A DNA stretch of 64,000 bases from NCBI RefSeq assembly GCF_000695625.1, contig NZ_JMQI01000083.1, positions 124,001 through 188,000 on the forward strand. The letters run 5' to 3'. Each line of letters opens with the position of its first letter. The first letter of the stretch is position 1. Origin of the DNA: Amycolatopsis rifamycinica (lineage in GTDB: Bacteria; Actinomycetota; Actinomycetes; Mycobacteriales; Pseudonocardiaceae). Positions 41,609 to 50,210 of the stretch are shown here, piece by piece. The notes beneath the pieces were generated by a model, which was not told the origin of the DNA, searched no databases, and saw only the letters and a list, made by a program, of their open reading frames with translations. Made by a program: the position numbers and the translations under genes.

Positions 41609-42445
41609 GTGACTCCGGGTCGTCTCATCCTCGCCGCCACCCCGCTCGGCGACGTCCGCGACGCTTCCCCGCGCCTGGCTGAGGCGCTGGCCGAGGCGGA
41701 CGTGGTCGCGGCCGAGGACACGCGCCGGTTCCGTTCACTGGCGACGGCGCTGGGCGTGACCCCGCGCGGCCGGGTGGTGAGCTTCTACGAAGACGTCGAG
41801 GCGGCGCGCCTGCCCAGGCTGCTCGAGGCGTTGCACGCGGGCGAGTCGGTGGTCCTGGTGACGGACGCCGGCATGCCGAGCGTGTCCGACCCGGGCTTCC
41901 GCCTGGTGGCGGCGTGCGTGGCGGCCGAGCTGCCGGTGACGTGCCTGCCGGGCCCGTCCGCGGTGACGACGGCGCTCGCGCTGTCCGGCTTGCCGTGCGA
42001 CCGGTTCTGTTTCGAGGGCTTCGCCCCGCGCAAGCCGGGCGAGCGCACGCGCTGGCTGACGGCGTTGCGCGACGAGCCCCGGACCGCGGTGTTCTTCGAG
42101 TCCCCGCACCGGCTGGCCTCCCTGCTGGCCGACGCGGTGTCCGTTCTGGGTGGGTCGCGGCAGGCGGCGGTGTGCCGGGAGCTGACGAAGACGTACGAAG
42201 AGGTGAAGCGGGGAACGCTGGCGGAGCTGGCTTCGTGGGCCGAGGACGGGGTGCGCGGCGAGATCACGGTGGTCTTGTCCGGGGCGGCCCCGCGCGCGGT
42301 TTCGGTGGCGGACCTGGTGGCCGAGGTGGCGGACCGGGTGGCCGCCGGCGAGCGCCTGAAGTCGGCGGCGGCGGAGGTCGCCGAAGCGGCCGGAGTGTCC
42401 AAAAAGGAGCTGTACGACGCCGTGCTGGCGTCCCGCGTCAAGTGA
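41609..42445 (+). CDS. rsmI: 16S rRNA (cytidine1402-2'-O)-methyltransferase RsmI
   Basis: A 278-residue tetrapyrrole-methylase-fold enzyme that 2'-O-methylates C1402 in the ribosomal P site. It shows LILAATPLGD at the N-terminus, AAEDTRRF, VTDAGMPSVSDPG and CLPGPSAVTTALALSG. The C-terminal helical domain ends GVSKKELYDAVLASR. The GTG start lies six bases after TAGGCT. The stop overlaps the convergent TetR gene by eight bases. Confidence 0.95.
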   Translation: MTPGRLILAATPLGDVRDASPRLAEALAEADVVAAEDTRRFRSLATALGVTPRGRVVSFYEDVEAARLPRLLEALHAGESVVLVTDAGMPSVSDPGFRLVAACVAAELPVTCLPGPSAVTTALALSGLPCDRFCFEGFAPRKPGERTRWLTALRDEPRTAVFFESPHRLASLLADAVSVLGGSRQAAVCRELTKTYEEVKRGTLAELASWAEDGVRGEITVVLSGAAPRAVSVADLVAEVADRVAAGERLKSAAAEVAEAAGVSKKELYDAVLASRVK

Positions 42446-42977
42446 GCAGCGCGGTGACGGCCGCGTGCGCCTTCGCCGCATCGGGCGCATCCCCGGTGAT
42501 CACGTCCGTGTACACGAACGACTCCCCGATCCGCACCAGCAGATAAGCCAGATCCGGCACCGGCAACGGCGGCACCAGCCGCCCCGCGGAAACCTCGCCC
42601 GCCAGCAGCGACTCCACCTCCGCCGTCGTGCGTCGCTGGCACACGCTCGCCCGCGTCGTCAACAGCCGCAACGCCCGCTCCGGTTCCCGGCGGAGGAAGT
42701 CCCGGAACGGCGGTGACTCGTTCGCGAACCGGACGTACCCGCTCACGAAGTCCGCGATCCCCGCGGCTCCGCGTCCGGCGCAAGAAGGCCACAGCCGGGC
42801 GATCGAGGCCGAAGAGAGCGACCACAGGATCTCGCCCAGCAGCAGGTCCCGCGACCCCACCCGGCGGTGCAGGGTCGCCCGGCTGATCGACAGCTCCTGC
42901 GCCAGCTCGCCCATGTCCACCCGGCGGCCGGACAGGAACCAGTCGCGGGCGAGGTCGAACGCAGCCGAGTGAGACAT
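42438..42977 (-). CDS. TetR-like regulator (QsdR type)
   Basis: A 179-residue regulator. The HTH (MGELAQELSISRATLHRRVG) begins near residue 20 and is followed by SRDLLLGEILW, the arrangement of QsdR-type TetR proteins. The open frame extends upstream, but the ATG at 42977 lies inside a perfect operator and gives the natural length. It is divergent from a quinone oxidoreductase gene, its probable target. Confidence 0.85.
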   Translation of the reverse strand: MSHSAAFDLARDWFLSGRRVDMGELAQELSISRATLHRRVGSRDLLLGEILWSLSSASIARLWPSCAGRGAAGIADFVSGYVRFANESPPFRDFLRREPERALRLLTTRASVCQRRTTAEVESLLAGEVSAGRLVPPLPVPDLAYLLVRIGESFVYTDVITGDAPDAAKAHAAVTALLT

Positions 42978-42993
42978 ATGCCAGAATGTCTCA
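42970..42993. promoter_or_regulatory. Perfect TetR operator between regulator and oxidoreductase
   Basis: TGAGACAT, eight bases, ATGTCTCA. The left arm covers the start of the regulator gene, and the right arm ends 33 bases before the oxidoreductase ATG. This position would block both promoters. Confidence 0.75.
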
Positions 42994-43026
42994 CATCGAG
43001 CAGCGGACGGCGAGAGGGACAGCGAC

Positions 43027-43983
43027 ATGCGCGCAGTGCAGGTGACCGAGTTCGGCGGGCCCGAGGTGCTCACCCCCGTCGAGCTGCCCGATCCGGTGGC
43101 CGGGCCCGGCGAGGTGCTCATCGACGTCGAGCGCGTCGGCGTCAACTACGCCGACACCCACCAGGCGGAGAACTCCTACCTCGCGCCGAGCAGGCTGCCG
43201 CTCGTCCCGGGCGGGGAAGTCGTCGGCACCCACGAAGGCCGGCGCGTCGTCGCCCTGCTCAACGGCGGTGGCGGGTACGCCGAGAAGGCCGTCGCCCCCC
43301 AGGCGACCACCTTCCCCGTTCCCGACGGCATCGACGACCTCACCGCGTTGTCGATGCTGGTCCAGGGCACCACCGCCTGGGTCCTGCTCCGCCGGAACGC
43401 GCACCTCGAACCGGGCGAATCGGTCGTCGTGCACGCGGCCGCCGGTGGGGTGGGGACCGTCGCCGTGCAGCTCGCCAAGGCCTGGGGCGCCGGCCGCGTC
43501 ATCGCCACCGCCAGCAGCGACGAGAAGCGCGCGCTCGCCCTCGAACTCGGGGCCGACATCGCCATCGACTCCCGCGCCGAGGACATGACCGCCGCCCTCA
43601 TCGAGGCGAACGGCGGCCGCCGCGTCGACGTCGTGCTCGACATGGTCGGCGGGACGACCACCGACCAGAGCATCGCCGCGCTCGCCCCCTTCGGGCGGCT
43701 GGCCTTCTACGGCATGGCCGGCCGCGAGAACCCGAAGCCGGTCGAGCTGCGCAACGTCCTCGGGCACAGCACGACGATCAGCGGCATGTGGCTGCCGCAC
43801 GTCTTCCGGCTGCCGGGCAACGTCTTCGGGACCGCCCTCACCGAGCTGTTCGACCTGGTGCGGGACGGCAAGCTCAAGGCCATCCCGGGTGGCGAGTACG
43901 CGCTTTCGGACGCCCGTGCCGCCCACGAAGCCCTGCGCTCCCGCAAGACCGTCGGCAAGCTACTGCTCGACCCCGGGAAGTAG
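43027..43983 (+). CDS. NADPH:quinone oxidoreductase (zinc-independent MDR family)
   Basis: A 318-residue medium-chain reductase of the QOR/zeta-crystallin type. It has VNYADTHQ at the active site, the nucleotide loop AAAGGVGTVAVQLAK and VDVVLDMVGG. The zinc-ligand cysteines of alcohol dehydrogenases are absent. It probably reduces quinones or reactive enones. GAGGGACAGCG precedes the ATG. The TetR-type operator suggests induction by a small electrophile or quinone. The end overlaps pabB by 24 bases on the opposite strand. Confidence 0.9.
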   Translation: MRAVQVTEFGGPEVLTPVELPDPVAGPGEVLIDVERVGVNYADTHQAENSYLAPSRLPLVPGGEVVGTHEGRRVVALLNGGGGYAEKAVAPQATTFPVPDGIDDLTALSMLVQGTTAWVLLRRNAHLEPGESVVVHAAAGGVGTVAVQLAKAWGAGRVIATASSDEKRALALELGADIAIDSRAEDMTAALIEANGGRRVDVVLDMVGGTTTDQSIAALAPFGRLAFYGMAGRENPKPVELRNVLGHSTTISGMWLPHVFRLPGNVFGTALTELFDLVRDGKLKAIPGGEYALSDARAAHEALRSRKTVGKLLLDPGK

Positions 43984-45225
43984 CGGGTTCGCCAGGAGGT
44001 GTTCCAGGGGTGCCGCCTTGTGGAGGCACTCCTGCCACTCCGCCTCCGGGTCCGAGTCCGCCGTGATGCCGCCGCCGACGCCCAGCGCGATCTCGCCCCC
44101 GGCGATCTCGAACGTCCGGATCGCGACGTTCAGCTCCAGGCCCGCCACCGGCGAAACCAGGCCGATCGCGCCCGTGTACACCCCGCGGCCACGGCTCTCC
44201 AGCGCGGCGATCAGGTCCAGCGCGCGGATCTTCGGCGCCCCCGTCACCGAGCCCGGCGGGAACGTCGCCGCCAGCAGGTCCTCGTCCGAAACCCCGGGCC
44301 GCAGCACGCCGGTCACCGTCGAGTCCAGGTGCCAGACCCCCGGCGCCGACCGGACCTCCAGCAGCGAGGGCACCGTCACCGAGCCCACTTCGCACACCCG
44401 GCCGAGGTCGTTGCGGACCAGGTCGGTGATCATCACGTTCTCCGCGACGTCCTTCGCGGACCGGCGCAGCAGCGCGGCGTTGCCGTCGTCCCCGGGCCCG
44501 CGGCGGGGGAGCGTCCCCTTGATCGGCGTCGAGCGCACCGCGCGGCCGTGGCGGGCGAGGAACAGCTCCGGCGAAAACGAGACCACCGATCCCCACGGGC
44601 CCGACAGGAACGCCGCGCGCCGCGGGGCCAGCCGGGAGATGCCCGCCGCGAACAGGGCCGGCGGCGAGCCGGTGAACGACCCGGTGAACCGGCCGCAGAC
44701 GTTGGCCTGGAACAGCTCCCCGGCCTCGATCGCGTGCACGCACGCCTTCACCGCGTCCCGGTGCTCCGATGGCAGCGGACGCCGCAGCGGCCCCGCCGTC
44801 CAGGAAAGCGGCGAAGGCGGACCGGCCAGCAGCGATTCCATTGTGGACACCGACGGCCCGCCGCCGTCGAGGGACTCGAGGTAGCACGTTCCCGAGGCGG
44901 ACCAGCGCAGCACGTGATTCGCCCAGCCCCAGGCCGACGCGGGCAGCGCGCCGGTGCGGCCCGAGGGATCGGCCAGGTCGTAGCCCAGGTACCCGAACCA
45001 GCCGCCGCCGATCACGCCCGGCTCGGCGTCGACGTCCGGCGCGGAGGAAGGCAGCGCGGAGGGGGACACCGAAAGCGACGGCGCGATCACGGCCCGGGCG
45101 GAGAACCACTCACCGGAGAGCATCGCGGGCGGCGGCAATCCCCGCGAAGCGTTGTGGTGGGCGAGTGCCGAAAACGCGCGCGCGGGGGTTACGTCCGTCC
45201 GGAGTGCCCTGCTCGTCACGCGCAT
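43960..45225 (-). CDS. pabB: Aminodeoxychorismate synthase component I
   Basis: A 421-residue chorismate enzyme making 4-amino-4-deoxychorismate for folate. The motif STPIKGTLPR carries the Lys specific to PabB, whereas anthranilate synthase has Ala at this position. DLVRNDLGRVC, PPGSVTGAPKIRA and the late GVGGGITADSDPEAEW support the assignment. It has no fused glutamine amidotransferase, and pabA and pabC are not in the window. The M. tuberculosis homologue lies in the same neighbourhood. Confidence 0.93.
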   Translation of the reverse strand: MRVTSRALRTDVTPARAFSALAHHNASRGLPPPAMLSGEWFSARAVIAPSLSVSPSALPSSAPDVDAEPGVIGGGWFGYLGYDLADPSGRTGALPASAWGWANHVLRWSASGTCYLESLDGGGPSVSTMESLLAGPPSPLSWTAGPLRRPLPSEHRDAVKACVHAIEAGELFQANVCGRFTGSFTGSPPALFAAGISRLAPRRAAFLSGPWGSVVSFSPELFLARHGRAVRSTPIKGTLPRRGPGDDGNAALLRRSAKDVAENVMITDLVRNDLGRVCEVGSVTVPSLLEVRSAPGVWHLDSTVTGVLRPGVSDEDLLAATFPPGSVTGAPKIRALDLIAALESRGRGVYTGAIGLVSPVAGLELNVAIRTFEIAGGEIALGVGGGITADSDPEAEWQECLHKAAPLEHLLANPLLPGVEQ

Positions 45226-45244
45226 GGCGACATTGTCGCCGCTC

Positions 45245-45859
45245 CTACAGCAAAAGGTCGCCCAATGTGAACGGGTACACGACGGCGTTCTGCTCCACCG
45301 GCGCGGCGATGCCGGGGACGTCCGGGGCGTACGCGTGCTGGTGCACCCCGAGCCGCGAGTGGAACCAGCCCGCCCGCCCCGGGATGCCGTTGTGCCGGAC
45401 CAGCCACAGCACGACCTCGCTGTCGGCCCAGCGGTCCGGGTGCAGGCGGTGCTGCCAGCAGTCGTAGTCGGCGTAGACCAGCACCCGCTCGATCCGGGCC
45501 GCGTGCCGGACGTGCTTGATCCACGCCTTGACGAACCGGTCGTCGACGCTCGGCGCCGCCACCTCCAGCGCCGGCGCCAGCGACCCGGTGGCGAACGCGC
45601 CGAGCCGGCTCGCCGTCCGCACGAAGAAGTCCGCCTGGTCGTGCACCGCGCCGGGCCGGGCGTAGTGCCGTCCGCCGGCGTGCAGCCCGGCTTCCTGCGC
45701 GCCGGCCAGGTTGCGCTCGGCCGCGGGGTTGCTCCAGTTGACGTTCTCGCTGATCGTCACCGACACGAACCGGGTCTGCGCGGCGCGCACGGCCTGCCAG
45801 TCGGCCACGTGCTCGCGGTGGGACAGCGAGATGCCGAGCTCACTCTCCGGCTCTGTCAC
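45245..45859 (-). CDS. GH25-like protein lacking typical catalytic residues
   Basis: A 204-residue protein with the overall pattern of glycoside hydrolase 25 lysozymes: DWQAVRAAQTRFVSVTISE near the start, ADFFVRTASRLG, LAPALEVAAP in place of the family's LDVE, and VLVYADYDCW. The usual first catalytic Asp (G-x-DVS) reads GISLS, and the DxE pair is absent. There is no signal peptide, so it appears cytoplasmic. It may have lost hydrolase activity and serve another role. The GTG at 45859 is preferred over upstream starts. Confidence 0.6.
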   Translation of the reverse strand: MTEPESELGISLSHREHVADWQAVRAAQTRFVSVTISENVNWSNPAAERNLAGAQEAGLHAGGRHYARPGAVHDQADFFVRTASRLGAFATGSLAPALEVAAPSVDDRFVKAWIKHVRHAARIERVLVYADYDCWQHRLHPDRWADSEVVLWLVRHNGIPGRAGWFHSRLGVHQHAYAPDVPGIAAPVEQNAVVYPFTLGDLLL

Positions 45860-45938
45860 GGTCCTGCCCCCGGCGCGTCGGTGGAGAGCACACCATACGT
45901 CGCCGGAGGCGGACCCGCAGTGACACACGCGCGGTTGA

Positions 45939-46703
45939 TCAGGCGTTTTCCTTCTGGAATGTGCGGGTGCCCCACCAAACGGACAACACGGCCATCACCA
46001 GCACCACGACACCGCCCGTGAACAGGGCGTCCATGGTGAAGTCGCCGCGGAAGGTGTTCCGCTCGACGTCCACGACGTGCCGGAACGGGTTGATCTGCGA
46101 GATCGTGTACAGCCAGTCCGGCGCGACCCCGGACGTGATCGGCAGCAGGATCCCGGAGAGCAGCAGCAGCGGGATGAGCACCGCGTTGAGCAGGGCCGGG
46201 AACGTCTCCTCGCTCTTGAGCGTCAGCGCCAGCGCGTAGGAGCACGACGCCAGCGACACCGCCAGCAGGAACACGATCAGCAGGCTCAGCAGCACGCCGC
46301 CGACCGGCGCGTCCAGGTCGAACGCCAGGTACGCCAGTGCGATGATCAGCAGCGCCTGGACCACCGCCTGCAGCGCGCTGGCCAGCACCTTGCCCAGCAG
46401 CAGCGCGACCCGGCTGACCGGCGTCACCCGGAAGCGCTCGACGACGCCGGAGCGGTATTCGGCCAGCAGGCCGAAGCCGACGAACGAGCTGCCGAACAGC
46501 GCGAGCTGGGCGATCAGCGCCGGGGTCAGCAGCATCCACCCGTCCACTTCGGACAGGCCCTGCCCCTGCATGGCCTTGACCATCAGCGGTCCGAACAGGA
46601 ACAGGTACAGCAGCGGCTGCATGATCCCGATCAGCACCCAGGTCGGGTTGCGCAGCGCCGCGGTCATCTCGCGGCGGAAGATCAGCCAGGTGTCACGCAG
46701 CAC
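45939..46703 (-). CDS. ABC-2 type transporter permease (DrrB-like)
   Basis: A 254-residue permease with six membrane helices and the ABC-2 pattern: N-terminal FRREMTAALRNPTWVL, central AEYRSGVVERFRVTPVSR and late LLPITSGVAPDWLYTISQINPFRHVVD. It pairs with the ATPase encoded just upstream (11-base overlap) to export a drug or lipid. Expression is likely repressed by the PadR protein. Confidence 0.92.
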   Translation of the reverse strand: MLRDTWLIFRREMTAALRNPTWVLIGIMQPLLYLFLFGPLMVKAMQGQGLSEVDGWMLLTPALIAQLALFGSSFVGFGLLAEYRSGVVERFRVTPVSRVALLLGKVLASALQAVVQALLIIALAYLAFDLDAPVGGVLLSLLIVFLLAVSLASCSYALALTLKSEETFPALLNAVLIPLLLLSGILLPITSGVAPDWLYTISQINPFRHVVDVERNTFRGDFTMDALFTGGVVVLVMAVLSVWWGTRTFQKENA

Positions 46704-47670
46704 GGCCGGCCTCCTCCGCTTCCCGCAGCGAACGCCCGGTCAGGGTGAGGAAAACGTCGTCGAGCGTGGGCCGGTGGACCTGGACCGACAGCATCGGGAT
46801 GCCCTTGGCGTCCAGGGCGCGCAGCAGCTCCGGCAGCGCGACGTCGCCGCGCGGCACCCGGAACCGGACCTCCCCGCCGTCGACGGACAGGTCCTGCGCG
46901 CCCGCGAGCCGGCCCGCGATCTCCGCGGCGTCCGTGGCCTGGCCGGGGTCGACGCCCACCTCGACGCGGTCGCCGTTGACCCGCGCCTTCAGCGCGTCCG
47001 GGGTCCCTTCGGCGACGATCCGGCCGTCGTCGATGACGATCAGCCGGTCCGACAGCGCGTCCGCCTCGTCGAGGTAGTGGGTGGTCAGGAACACCGTGAC
47101 GCCCTGTTCGGCGCGCAGCCGGCGGATGTGGTCCCACAGGTTGGCGCGGCTCTGCGGGTCGAGGCCGGTCGACGGCTCGTCGAGGAACACCAAGCCCGGC
47201 GAGTGGATCAGCCCGAGCGCGATGTCGAGCCGCCGCCGCTGGCCGCCCGACAGCGTCTTGGTCAGCCGCTGGTCCAGCCCGGTCAGGTCGAGCTGCTCGG
47301 CGAGCTCGGCGCCGCGCGCGATCGCGTCGGCCTTGCTCATCCGGTAGAGCCGGCCCTGCAGCTCCAGCTCGTCGGCGACCTTGCTCTCCGGCGCGCTGCC
47401 GCCGCCCTGGGCGACGTAACCGATGCGCTTGCGCACGCCCAGCGGGTCGGCCAGCAGGTCACAGCCGCCGACGGTCGCGGTGCCCGCGGTCGGCTTCAGC
47501 AGCGTGGTCAGCATGCGCAGCGTGGTCGTCTTCCCGGCGCCGTTGGGCCCGAGGAAGCCGACCAGCTCGCCCGCCTCGACGTCGAGGTCGACGCCCTTCA
47601 CCGCGTGGACTTCGCCCCCAGTGCGGCCCTTGCGGCGGAACCGCCGCTCGAGACCGCGTGCCGTGATCAT
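46693..47670 (-). CDS. ABC transporter ATP-binding protein (DrrA-like)
   Basis: A 325-residue ATPase with Walker A GPNGAGKTT, Q-loop YVAQGGG, signature LSGGQRRRLD, Walker B LVFLDEPSTGLDP and H-loop TTHYLDEAD, followed by a 90-residue C-terminal domain typical of DrrA drug exporters. The start at 47670 has GAGGGGATT upstream, and the earlier frame start at 47694 is less likely. Operator-like palindromes lie 18-83 bases upstream. Confidence 0.93.
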   Translation of the reverse strand: MITARGLERRFRRKGRTGGEVHAVKGVDLDVEAGELVGFLGPNGAGKTTTLRMLTTLLKPTAGTATVGGCDLLADPLGVRKRIGYVAQGGGSAPESKVADELELQGRLYRMSKADAIARGAELAEQLDLTGLDQRLTKTLSGGQRRRLDIALGLIHSPGLVFLDEPSTGLDPQSRANLWDHIRRLRAEQGVTVFLTTHYLDEADALSDRLIVIDDGRIVAEGTPDALKARVNGDRVEVGVDPGQATDAAEIAGRLAGAQDLSVDGGEVRFRVPRGDVALPELLRALDAKGIPMLSVQVHRPTLDDVFLTLTGRSLREAEEAGRAA

Positions 47671-47687
47671 GGAATCCCCTCTCGAAG

Positions 47688-47753
47688 TAGTCAATCTTGA
47701 CTAGCTGAGATGCACACTGTGCCCGAGAAGGATGCACTAGTCAAACTTGATTA
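47688..47753. promoter_or_regulatory. Two PadR-type operators spaced 50 bp
   Basis: TAGTCAATCTTGACTA (47688-47703) is a palindrome with 7-bp arms. TAGTCAAACTTGATTA (47738-47753) is a near copy exactly 50 bp away and includes the PadR stop codon. On the minus strand the second copy contains TTGACT, a good -35, so binding would block transcription of the exporter. Confidence 0.7.
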
Positions 47754-48350
47754 CCGGGCCGGTGGTGCGCCGAACGGCTCGCCCGGCTCGTCGGCCATCA
47801 CGTAGTCGCCCGCCTCGAGCCGCTCGATCAGGCCCTGCAACCAGGCCAGGCTCGCGTCCGTGATCCCGCCCCACAGCCGGTACAGCTCGCCCACGTGCTC
47901 CGGGGTGCCCAGGCCCACGTTGACCTTCAGCTCTTCGAGCATCAGCCCCGCCTGCCGCTGCTCGGCCTCCAGGTGCACCAGCCGGTGCCGGAGCAGGTTG
48001 ATCACCCGCGCCCGGGGCAGGGTGGTCATCAGCGAGATCGCGGCCGACAGGTCGGGGTGGTTGAGCTGGGGATCGGACAGCGCCTTCGACAGCAGGACCT
48101 GGTACTCCTGCTCGCCCTCGCCGGTGAGCCGGTAGGCGACGCGGTCCGGGCCGCCGTCGCCCGGCTCGACGTCGACCTGCTCCAGCAGGTCTTCGGCCGT
48201 CATCTTCTTCAGCGCGTGGTAGATCGACCCGGGCTGGACGTTCGCCCACTTGTCCGCCGACCAGGTCAGCAGCTCGCGCCGCACCTGGTAGCCGTGCGCG
48301 CGGCCGTACATCCGCACCACCCCGAGCACGAGCAGCCGTGTCGCCGACAA
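47751..48350 (-). CDS. PadR-family transcriptional regulator
   Basis: A 199-residue regulator with the PadR winged helix at residues 5-85 (LVLGVVRMYGRAHGYQVRREL, GSIYHALKKM) and a long C-terminal helical dimerisation domain (Vir-type). It lies directly upstream of the DrrAB-like genes on the same strand, and the operator-like palindromes between them support repression of the exporter. It is divergent from metG. Confidence 0.9.
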   Translation of the reverse strand: MSATRLLVLGVVRMYGRAHGYQVRRELLTWSADKWANVQPGSIYHALKKMTAEDLLEQVDVEPGDGGPDRVAYRLTGEGEQEYQVLLSKALSDPQLNHPDLSAAISLMTTLPRARVINLLRHRLVHLEAEQRQAGLMLEELKVNVGLGTPEHVGELYRLWGGITDASLAWLQGLIERLEAGDYVMADEPGEPFGAPPAR

Positions 48351-48389
48351 CCGGGGCCTCCCTCCCGAAAACGCGCGTGACGCCCTCCG

Positions 48390-48395
48390 TAGGCT
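48390..48395 (+). promoter_or_regulatory. -10 element of metG
   Basis: TAGGCT lies eight bases before the metG ATG, close enough for a leaderless or near-leaderless message. No clear -35 is seen. Confidence 0.55.
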
Positions 48396-48403
48396 AATAA
48401 GGT

Positions 48404-50200
48404 ATGAGCACCCCAGTGTTGACCGCGGTGGCCTGGCCCTACGCCAACGGCCCCCGCCACATCGGCCACGTGTCCGGATTCGGCGTCCCGTCCGACGTCT
48501 TCTCCCGCTACCAGCGAATGGCCGGCAACCGGGTGCTCATGGTGTCCGGGACCGACGAACACGGCACCCCGATCACCGTCCAGGCGGACAACGAGAACTC
48601 GACCCCGCAGGAGACCGCGGACAAGTACACCCGGCAGATCGGGAACGACCTGCAGGGCCTCGGCCTGTCCTACGACCTGTTCACCCGCACCTCCACCGGC
48701 AACCACGCCGAGGTGACGCAGCAGATCTTCCTGGCGCTGCACCGCAACGGCTACGTCGTGCCCAAGACGACCCGGGGCGCGATCAGCCCGTCCACCGGCC
48801 GCACGCTGCCCGACCGCTACGTCGAGGGCACCTGCCCGATCTGCGGGTACGACGGCGCGCGCGGCGACCAGTGCGACAACTGCGGCAACCAGCTCGACGC
48901 CGCGGAGCTGATCAACCCGAAGTCGCGGATCAACGGCGAGACGCCGAAGTTCGTCGAGACCGAGCACTACTTCCTCGATCTGCCGGCGTTCACCAAGACC
49001 CTGGGCGACTGGCTGGGCACCAAGACCGACTGGCGCCCGAACGTCCTCAACTTCACCAAGAACCTGATCGACGACATGCGGCCGCGGCCGATCACCCGCG
49101 ACCTCGACTGGGGCGTCAAGATCCCCCTCGACGGCTGGCGCGACCAGCCGCTGAAGCGGTTCTACGTCTGGTTCGACGCGGTGATCGGGTACTTCTCGGC
49201 CAGCGTCGAGTGGGCCCGCCGCTCCGGCAACCCGGACGCGTGGCAGGAGTGGTGGAACAACGCCGACGCGCGGTCCTACTACTTCATGGGCAAGGACAAC
49301 ATCACCTTCCACGCCCAGATCTGGCCGGCGCTGCTGTTCGGCCACAACGGCGAGGGCGACAAGGGCGGCGAGCCGGGCAAGTACGGCCGCCTGCACCTGC
49401 CCGACGAGATCGTCTCCAGCGAGTTCCTCACCATGAGCGGCTCGAAGTTCTCGACCTCGCGCGGGCGCGTCATCTACGTCGAGGACTTCCTGCGCGACTT
49501 CGGCCCGGACACGCTGCGGTACTTCATCTCGGTCGCCGGCCCGGAGACCCAGGACACCGACTTCACCTGGGACGAGTTCGTCCGCCGGACCAACTTCGAG
49601 CTGGCCAACGAGTGGGGCAACCTGGTCAACCGGTCCATCTCGATGGCGCACAAGAACGTCGGCGCCATCCCGCGCCCGGAGGCTCCGACGGCGGCCGACG
49701 AAGAGCTGAAGGCGTTGTCGCGCAAGGCGTTCGACACCGCGGGCGCGCACCTGGCCCGGTCCCGGTTCAAGCTGGCGGCGGGCGAGGCGATGAAGGTCGT
49801 CACCGCGGCGAACAAGTACCTCTCCGACCAGGAGCCGTGGAAGCTCAAGGACGACCCGGCCCGCCGCGACACGGTGCTGCACACCGCGCTGCAGGTCGTG
49901 TCCGACGCGAACACGCTGCTGACGCCGTTCCTGCCGCACTCGGCCCAGAAGGTCCACGAGGCCCTCGGCGGCACCGGCGTCTGGGCCGCCCAGCCGGAGC
50001 TCAAGGAGGTCGACGACCTCGACATCGACGGCCGGGTCAACCCGATCCTCACCGGCGACTACGCGGCCGAGCAGGCCAGGTGGGAGTCGAAGCCGATCGA
50101 GGTCGGCAAGCCACTGGAGAAGCCGTCGCCGCTGTTCACCAAGCTCGACCCGGCGCTCGGCGAGACCGGTCCGGAGTGGGCGCCGATCATCAAGGAGTAA
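48404..50200 (+). CDS. metG: Methionyl-tRNA synthetase
   Basis: A 598-residue class I synthetase. HIGH is at residues 19-22, the zinc knuckle is CPICGYDG/CDNCG, and the second signature loop reads SGSKFSTSRG in place of KMSKS. The anticodon-binding domain includes FELANEWGNLVNR. There is no C-terminal EMAP-like extension. It is followed ten bases later by tatD, so both probably share a transcript. Confidence 0.96.
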   Translation: MSTPVLTAVAWPYANGPRHIGHVSGFGVPSDVFSRYQRMAGNRVLMVSGTDEHGTPITVQADNENSTPQETADKYTRQIGNDLQGLGLSYDLFTRTSTGNHAEVTQQIFLALHRNGYVVPKTTRGAISPSTGRTLPDRYVEGTCPICGYDGARGDQCDNCGNQLDAAELINPKSRINGETPKFVETEHYFLDLPAFTKTLGDWLGTKTDWRPNVLNFTKNLIDDMRPRPITRDLDWGVKIPLDGWRDQPLKRFYVWFDAVIGYFSASVEWARRSGNPDAWQEWWNNADARSYYFMGKDNITFHAQIWPALLFGHNGEGDKGGEPGKYGRLHLPDEIVSSEFLTMSGSKFSTSRGRVIYVEDFLRDFGPDTLRYFISVAGPETQDTDFTWDEFVRRTNFELANEWGNLVNRSISMAHKNVGAIPRPEAPTAADEELKALSRKAFDTAGAHLARSRFKLAAGEAMKVVTAANKYLSDQEPWKLKDDPARRDTVLHTALQVVSDANTLLTPFLPHSAQKVHEALGGTGVWAAQPELKEVDDLDIDGRVNPILTGDYAAEQARWESKPIEVGKPLEKPSPLFTKLDPALGETGPEWAPIIKE

Positions 50201-50210
50201 GAAGGCATGC

